This document shows, one piece after another, positions 60,934 to 64,000 of a stretch of 64,000 bases of DNA. The DNA is taken from contig NZ_JABFMX010000001.1 in NCBI RefSeq assembly GCF_013359735.1, forward strand, positions 248,001-312,000, written 5' to 3'. Origin of the DNA: Arthrobacter sp. C9C5 (GTDB lineage Bacteria; Actinomycetota; Actinomycetes; Actinomycetales; Micrococcaceae). The translations under genes were made by a program, and so were the position numbers. The notes beneath the pieces are model-generated. The model saw nothing but the letters and a program-made list of their open reading frames with translations, made no database searches and was not told where the DNA came from. Within the stretch, counting starts at the first letter, position 1, and each line of letters begins with the position of its first letter.

Positions 60934-61403
60934 GCATCGAGGTCAACAACGAATCCGGCGTCACGGTGGACGAAGCCGAGCTGGTGGCACTGGCCCGGTT
61001 CGTCTTTGAGCGGCTCTTCATCCACCCGCAGGCGGAGCTGTCCATCCTGCTGGTCGACGAGCCCGCCATGGAGAAGCTGCACATCGAACTGATGGACGAG
61101 CCCGGGTCCACCGATGTGCTGTCCGTGCCTATGGATGAACTCACTCCCGGCACGCCGGACAAGCCCACGCCGCAGGGCATGCTGGGCGACATCGCGATCT
61201 GCCCGCAGGTGGCCGAGGTGCAGGCTAAGAACGCCGGCCACTCCACCCAGGACGAGATGCTGCTGCTGACCACCCACGGCATCCTGCACCTGCTGGGCTT
61301 CGACCACGCGGAGCCGGAGGAGAAGGAAGAGATGTTCGGGCTGCAGCGCGAGCTGCTCTCCGGCTTCACCGGCAAGGACGCCCCGGCAGAGACGATTCAG
61401 TGA
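60930..61403 (+). CDS. ybeY: Endoribonuclease YbeY (rRNA maturation factor)
   Basis: A 157-residue single-strand RNase acting on the 3' end of 16S rRNA and in quality control. The zinc site is HGILHLLGFDH, with histidines H116, H120 and H126. ELMDEPGSTDVLSVPMDE and LGDIAICPQVAEVQA match the family. Its ATG overlaps the phoH stop and its stop overlaps the next GTG. Confidence 0.96.
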
Positions 61404-62731
61404 CCCCACTGATCCTGGCCGGCATGGCGCTGGTCTTCCTCAGCTTTGCAGCTGTGTTGACCGCGGCAGAGGCTGCCTTCAACTACCTTCCCCGCCACGA
61501 CGCCGAACAGGCGATCCTGCAGAGCCGCGGCACGGCGCTGAAACGCATCATGGCCCAGCCGGTGGCGCACATGCGCGCGCTGCGGTTCTGGCGGATCTGG
61601 TTCGAGATGGCCTCCGCGGTGGCCGTGACCGTGCTGCTGAACAGCCTGCTCGGCAATGTCTGGCTCGCCGGGCTCGCAGCGACCGGCATCATGGCCCTCG
61701 TGGGCTTCGTGATCGTCGGCGTGTCCCCGCGTCAGCTGGGCCGCGTGCACTCCGCCGGCATGGTCCGTTTCTCCGCCCCGCTGATCCGCTGGCTCTGCTG
61801 GGTGCTTGGGCCTATCCCGGGCTGGCTTGTCACCCTGGGCAGCGCCGTGGCCCCGGGGGCGCCTGCGGACAACGAGGCCTTTTTCAGCGAAGAGGAATTC
61901 CGCGAACTCGTTGAACGCGCCAGCGAATCTGACGTGATCGAGGACAACGAGGCCGAGCTGATCCAGTCCGTCTTCGATTTCGGCGACACCCTGGTCCGCT
62001 CCGTGATGGTGCCCCGGACCGACATTCTCTGCATCGACTCGGGCTCCAGCCTGCACCGGGCCATGTCGCTGTTCCTCCGCTCCGGGTACTCCCGGATCCC
62101 CGTCATCGGCGAGAACACGGACCAGATCCTCGGCATCGTGTACCTCAAGGACGTCGCCGCCGTCGTCCACAACCTGGCCCCCGGCGAGGAACCCCCGGTC
62201 GTCGACGAACTGGCCCGCGAGGTCCGCTACGTGCCGGACTCCAAGCCGGTCAGCGAGCTGCTCCGCGAGTTGCAGAAGGAATCCACGCACGTGGCGATCG
62301 TGATCGATGAGTACGGCGGCACCGCCGGGCTGGTCACGCTCGAGGACCTGATCGAGGAAATCGTCGGCGAGATCGTGGACGAATACGACACCGAGGCCGC
62401 GGAAGCGGTGGAGCTGGGCGACGGCAGCTACCGGGTCAGCGCCCGGATGAGCATCGACGACCTCGGCGAGCTCTTCGACCTGGAGCTCGACGACGACGAG
62501 GTGGACACCGTGGGCGGCCTGCTCGCCAAGGCGCTCGGCCGGGTGCCGATCGTCGGAAGCACCGTCAGCGTCGACGGCGTCACCCTACGGGCCGACAGAC
62601 TGGAAGGCCGCCGGAACCGCGTCAGCCACATCATTGCGGCCGCGGTTCCAAAGGAAGAAACTGACCTTGAAGATCTTCTCGACGAGGCTGAATCAACGCA
62701 ACAGGGAGTTCCACGTGAGCAAGCAGAATAA
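61400..62731 (+). CDS. CNNM/CBS-domain membrane protein (HlyC/CorC family)
   Basis: A 443-residue protein with an N-terminal CNNM transmembrane domain (about residues 1-150; several hydrophobic segments, including LILAGMALVFLSFAAVLTAAEAAF), a CBS pair (VRSVMVPRTDILCIDSGSSLHRAMSLFLRSGYSRIPVIGENTDQILGIVYLKDV and HVAIVIDEYGGTAGLVTLEDLIEEIVGEIVDEYD) and a CorC_HlyC domain (YRVSARMSIDDLGELFDLELDDDEVDTVGGLLAKALGRVPIVGSTVSVDGVTLRADRLEGRRNRV). Such proteins are associated with magnesium/cobalt efflux. GTG at 61400 overlaps ybeY. The end overlaps era by 17 bases. Confidence 0.92.
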   Translation: MTPLILAGMALVFLSFAAVLTAAEAAFNYLPRHDAEQAILQSRGTALKRIMAQPVAHMRALRFWRIWFEMASAVAVTVLLNSLLGNVWLAGLAATGIMALVGFVIVGVSPRQLGRVHSAGMVRFSAPLIRWLCWVLGPIPGWLVTLGSAVAPGAPADNEAFFSEEEFRELVERASESDVIEDNEAELIQSVFDFGDTLVRSVMVPRTDILCIDSGSSLHRAMSLFLRSGYSRIPVIGENTDQILGIVYLKDVAAVVHNLAPGEEPPVVDELAREVRYVPDSKPVSELLRELQKESTHVAIVIDEYGGTAGLVTLEDLIEEIVGEIVDEYDTEAAEAVELGDGSYRVSARMSIDDLGELFDLELDDDEVDTVGGLLAKALGRVPIVGSTVSVDGVTLRADRLEGRRNRVSHIIAAAVPKEETDLEDLLDEAESTQQGVPREQAE

Positions 62732-63674
62732 GTCCGACGGCGAAGCGCCTTTCGGCGGTTACCGGGCCGGGTTCGCGGTGCTGGTGGGACGGCCGAACGC
62801 GGGGAAGTCCACCCTCACCAACGCCCTGGTGGGTCAGAAGGTCGCCATCACCTCAGCGAAGCCGCAGACCACGCGGCACACCATCCGCGGCATTGTGCAC
62901 CGTGACGACGCGCAGCTGATCATGGTCGACACCCCGGGCCTGCACCGCCCGCGGACCCTGCTGGGCAAGCGCCTCAATGAACTTGTCGCGGACACCCTCG
63001 CCGAGGTCGACGCGATCGGCTTCTGCCTGCCAGCCAACGAGAAGATCGGTCCCGGCGACAAGTTCATCGCCGCGCAGCTCGCCGCCATCGGGAACAAGCC
63101 GGTCATTGCGATCGTGACGAAGGCCGACACCGTGGACCGCCAGGCGCTGACCGAGCAGCTCCTCGCCGTCGCCGCCCTGGGCCGCGAGGTGCTGGGGGAG
63201 GACGGCTGGAAGGACATCGTTCCCGTCTCCGCAACGGACGGCTTCCAGGTTGGGACTGTGGCCGACGTGCTGATCGGCCACATGCCGCCGTCGCCCCCGC
63301 TGTACCCGGACGGGCACCTGACGGACGAGCCGGAAGCGGTGATGATCGCCGAACTCATCCGCGAGGCTGCCCTCGAAGGCGTCCGCGACGAACTTCCGCA
63401 CTCCCTGGCGGTCGTGGTCGACGAGATCGTTCCGCGCGAGGGCCGGCCCGAGGACCGTCCGTTCCTGGACGTCCGGGTCAATCTCTATGTCGAACGGCCG
63501 TCACAGAAGGCGATCATCATCGGCAAAGGCGGGGCGCGGCTCCGTGACGTCGGCACCACGGCGCGCAAGGCCATCGAGGCGCTCCTCGGCGCCCGCATCT
63601 ACCTGGACCTGCACGTCAAGGTCGCAAAGGACTGGCAGCGGGACCCGAAGCAGCTGGTGAAGCTGGGCTTCTAG
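62715..63674 (+). CDS. era: GTPase Era
   Basis: A 319-residue GTPase that binds 16S rRNA near its 3' end during 30S assembly. G motifs are GRPNAGKST (G1), PQTTRHTIRG (G2), VDTPGL (G3) and TKAD (G4, here with T in place of the usual N). The C-terminal KH domain has SQKAIIIGKGGARLRDVGTTARKAIEALLGARIYLDLHVKV. GTG at 62715 is preceded by AGGGAG; a longer reading into the upstream gene is unlikely. Together with ybeY and rsmE in this window it serves ribosome assembly. Confidence 0.95.
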   Translation: MSKQNKSDGEAPFGGYRAGFAVLVGRPNAGKSTLTNALVGQKVAITSAKPQTTRHTIRGIVHRDDAQLIMVDTPGLHRPRTLLGKRLNELVADTLAEVDAIGFCLPANEKIGPGDKFIAAQLAAIGNKPVIAIVTKADTVDRQALTEQLLAVAALGREVLGEDGWKDIVPVSATDGFQVGTVADVLIGHMPPSPPLYPDGHLTDEPEAVMIAELIREAALEGVRDELPHSLAVVVDEIVPREGRPEDRPFLDVRVNLYVERPSQKAIIIGKGGARLRDVGTTARKAIEALLGARIYLDLHVKVAKDWQRDPKQLVKLGF

Positions 63675-63710
63675 GCCCGGACTGAACCGGCGGCGGCAGC
63701 CCGCCGGGAA

Positions 63711-63735
63711 GGGCCGCGGAAAAACGCAGCGGCCC
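63711..63735 (+). terminator. Weak hairpin after era
   Basis: GGGCCGC (63711-63717) pairs with GCGGCCC (63729-63735), loop rich in A. It has no T-run, so its role as terminator is uncertain. Confidence 0.35.
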
Positions 63736-63776
63736 CGGCCGGGCATGCCCATCGGGATATTCCCAGTTTCGGACAC

Positions 63777-63782
63777 TAAAAT
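63777..63782 (+). promoter_or_regulatory. Candidate promoter for the last gene
   Basis: TAAAAT is a good -10. It would give a leader of about 28 bases containing AAAGGAAGG before the GTG at 63817. Confidence 0.5.
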
Positions 63783-63816
63783 AGGGAACTCCCGTTCGCA
63801 AAGGAAGGCGCCACCT

Positions 63817-64000
63817 GTGGTTCTACCCCGTGATAACCGTGCAGACGGAACCGGCCCCCCGGTTCGGTCCCATGCGGCTGCCCGGCACGCGGAAGACCCT
63901 TCCGTCGGCCCGGCGCGCCATCTTGGCGCTGCCCGGCATATCCCCGGTTGGCTGAAGGCCACCACGATCGTTGTCTCCGTGCTGCTCGTGGGGGTCATTG
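63817..64000 (+). CDS. N-terminus of an unidentified membrane-anchored protein (runs off window)
   Basis: An open frame from GTG 63817 to the window end (61 codons) with a good ribosome site (AAAGGAAGG, 63800-63808) and promoter. The first 45 residues are Arg/Ala/His-rich and polar (MVLPRDNRADGTGPPVRSH...), followed by ARHIPGWLKATTIVVSVLLVGVI, the start of a membrane helix or signal anchor. It could be an LCP/LytR-type or other type II membrane enzyme, but too little is visible to say. Confidence 0.55.
   Translation, partial: MVLPRDNRADGTGPPVRSHAAARHAEDPSVGPARHLGAARHIPGWLKATTIVVSVLLVGVI

Overview
The window is a continuous stretch of core chromosome from a high-GC Gram-positive actinobacterium, most likely the Micrococcaceae (Arthrobacter or Pseudarthrobacter type). 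The evidence is the strongly GC-biased third codon positions, frequent GTG and TTG starts, TAnnnT -10 boxes, the pyrR-pyrB-pyrC-(PH-like)-carA-carB-pyrF operon followed by mihF-gmk-rpoZ-coaBC-metK-priA, and actinobacterial markers (mIHF, DUF3097, a helicase-degenerate PriA, a VLRF1 peptidyl-tRNA hydrolase). I see no insertion sequence, prophage, integrase, CRISPR array, rRNA or tRNA gene. Genus-level placement is inference.

Layout. 1-3.7 kb: 3' end of aspS, a GNAT acetyltransferase, a VLRF1-type hydrolase and divergent rarA. 3.9-5.3 kb: rpsD and two small membrane-associated proteins (DUF948 and DUF6167-like). 5.5-15.9 kb: alaS-ruvX-mltG-aroE-aroC-aroK-aroB, a TPR-like protein, then efp-nusB, mostly with overlapping start and stop codons. 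16.0-17.3 kb: convergent prsW. 17.4-26.4 kb: the pyrimidine operon, with a PyrR-binding-loop-like hairpin in its leader. 26.8-33.0 kb: mihF, gmk, rpoZ, coaBC, metK and priA. 33.0-35.9 kb (minus): a glycosyltransferase, an alpha/beta hydrolase and an aldo/keto reductase. 35.9-41.3 kb: a SorC/DeoR-type regulator divergent from glpD-glpF-glpK. 41.5-44.2 kb: leuS behind a leucine-codon leader peptide and attenuator. 44.3-49.3 kb: degV, comEA, comEC and holA. 49.4-50.5 kb (minus): rpsT and a solitary PemK/MazF-like protein. 50.7-53.8 kb: lepA-hemW. 53.9-55.3 kb (minus): DUF4870 and DUF3097 proteins. 55.4-58.5 kb: CIRCE-hrcA-dnaJ-rsmE. 58.6-59.5 kb (minus): a GerMN/Gmad2 lipoprotein. 59.8-63.7 kb: phoH-ybeY-CNNM/CBS protein-era. 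The window ends in the first 61 codons of an unidentified membrane protein.

How it works together. Most genes are housekeeping: translation (aspS, alaS, leuS, efp, rpsD, rpsT, lepA, rsmE, ybeY, era), aromatic and pyrimidine biosynthesis, replication and repair (rarA, ruvX, priA, holA), cofactor and one-carbon metabolism (coaBC, metK) and heat-shock control (hrcA, dnaJ). The glycerol locus is the only clear catabolic unit. The most informative signals are regulatory: the leuS leader peptide MRAILLLS with its terminator, the PyrR-like hairpin, the CIRCE operator with an extra half-site, a palindrome between the SorC regulator and glpD, and several promoters placed so that the transcript would begin at the start codon. 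Several intergenic repeats (12-bp, 16-bp and 23-bp tandem units, and large inverted repeats) deserve a genome-wide search. I found no convincing new multi-gene defence or biosynthetic system here.
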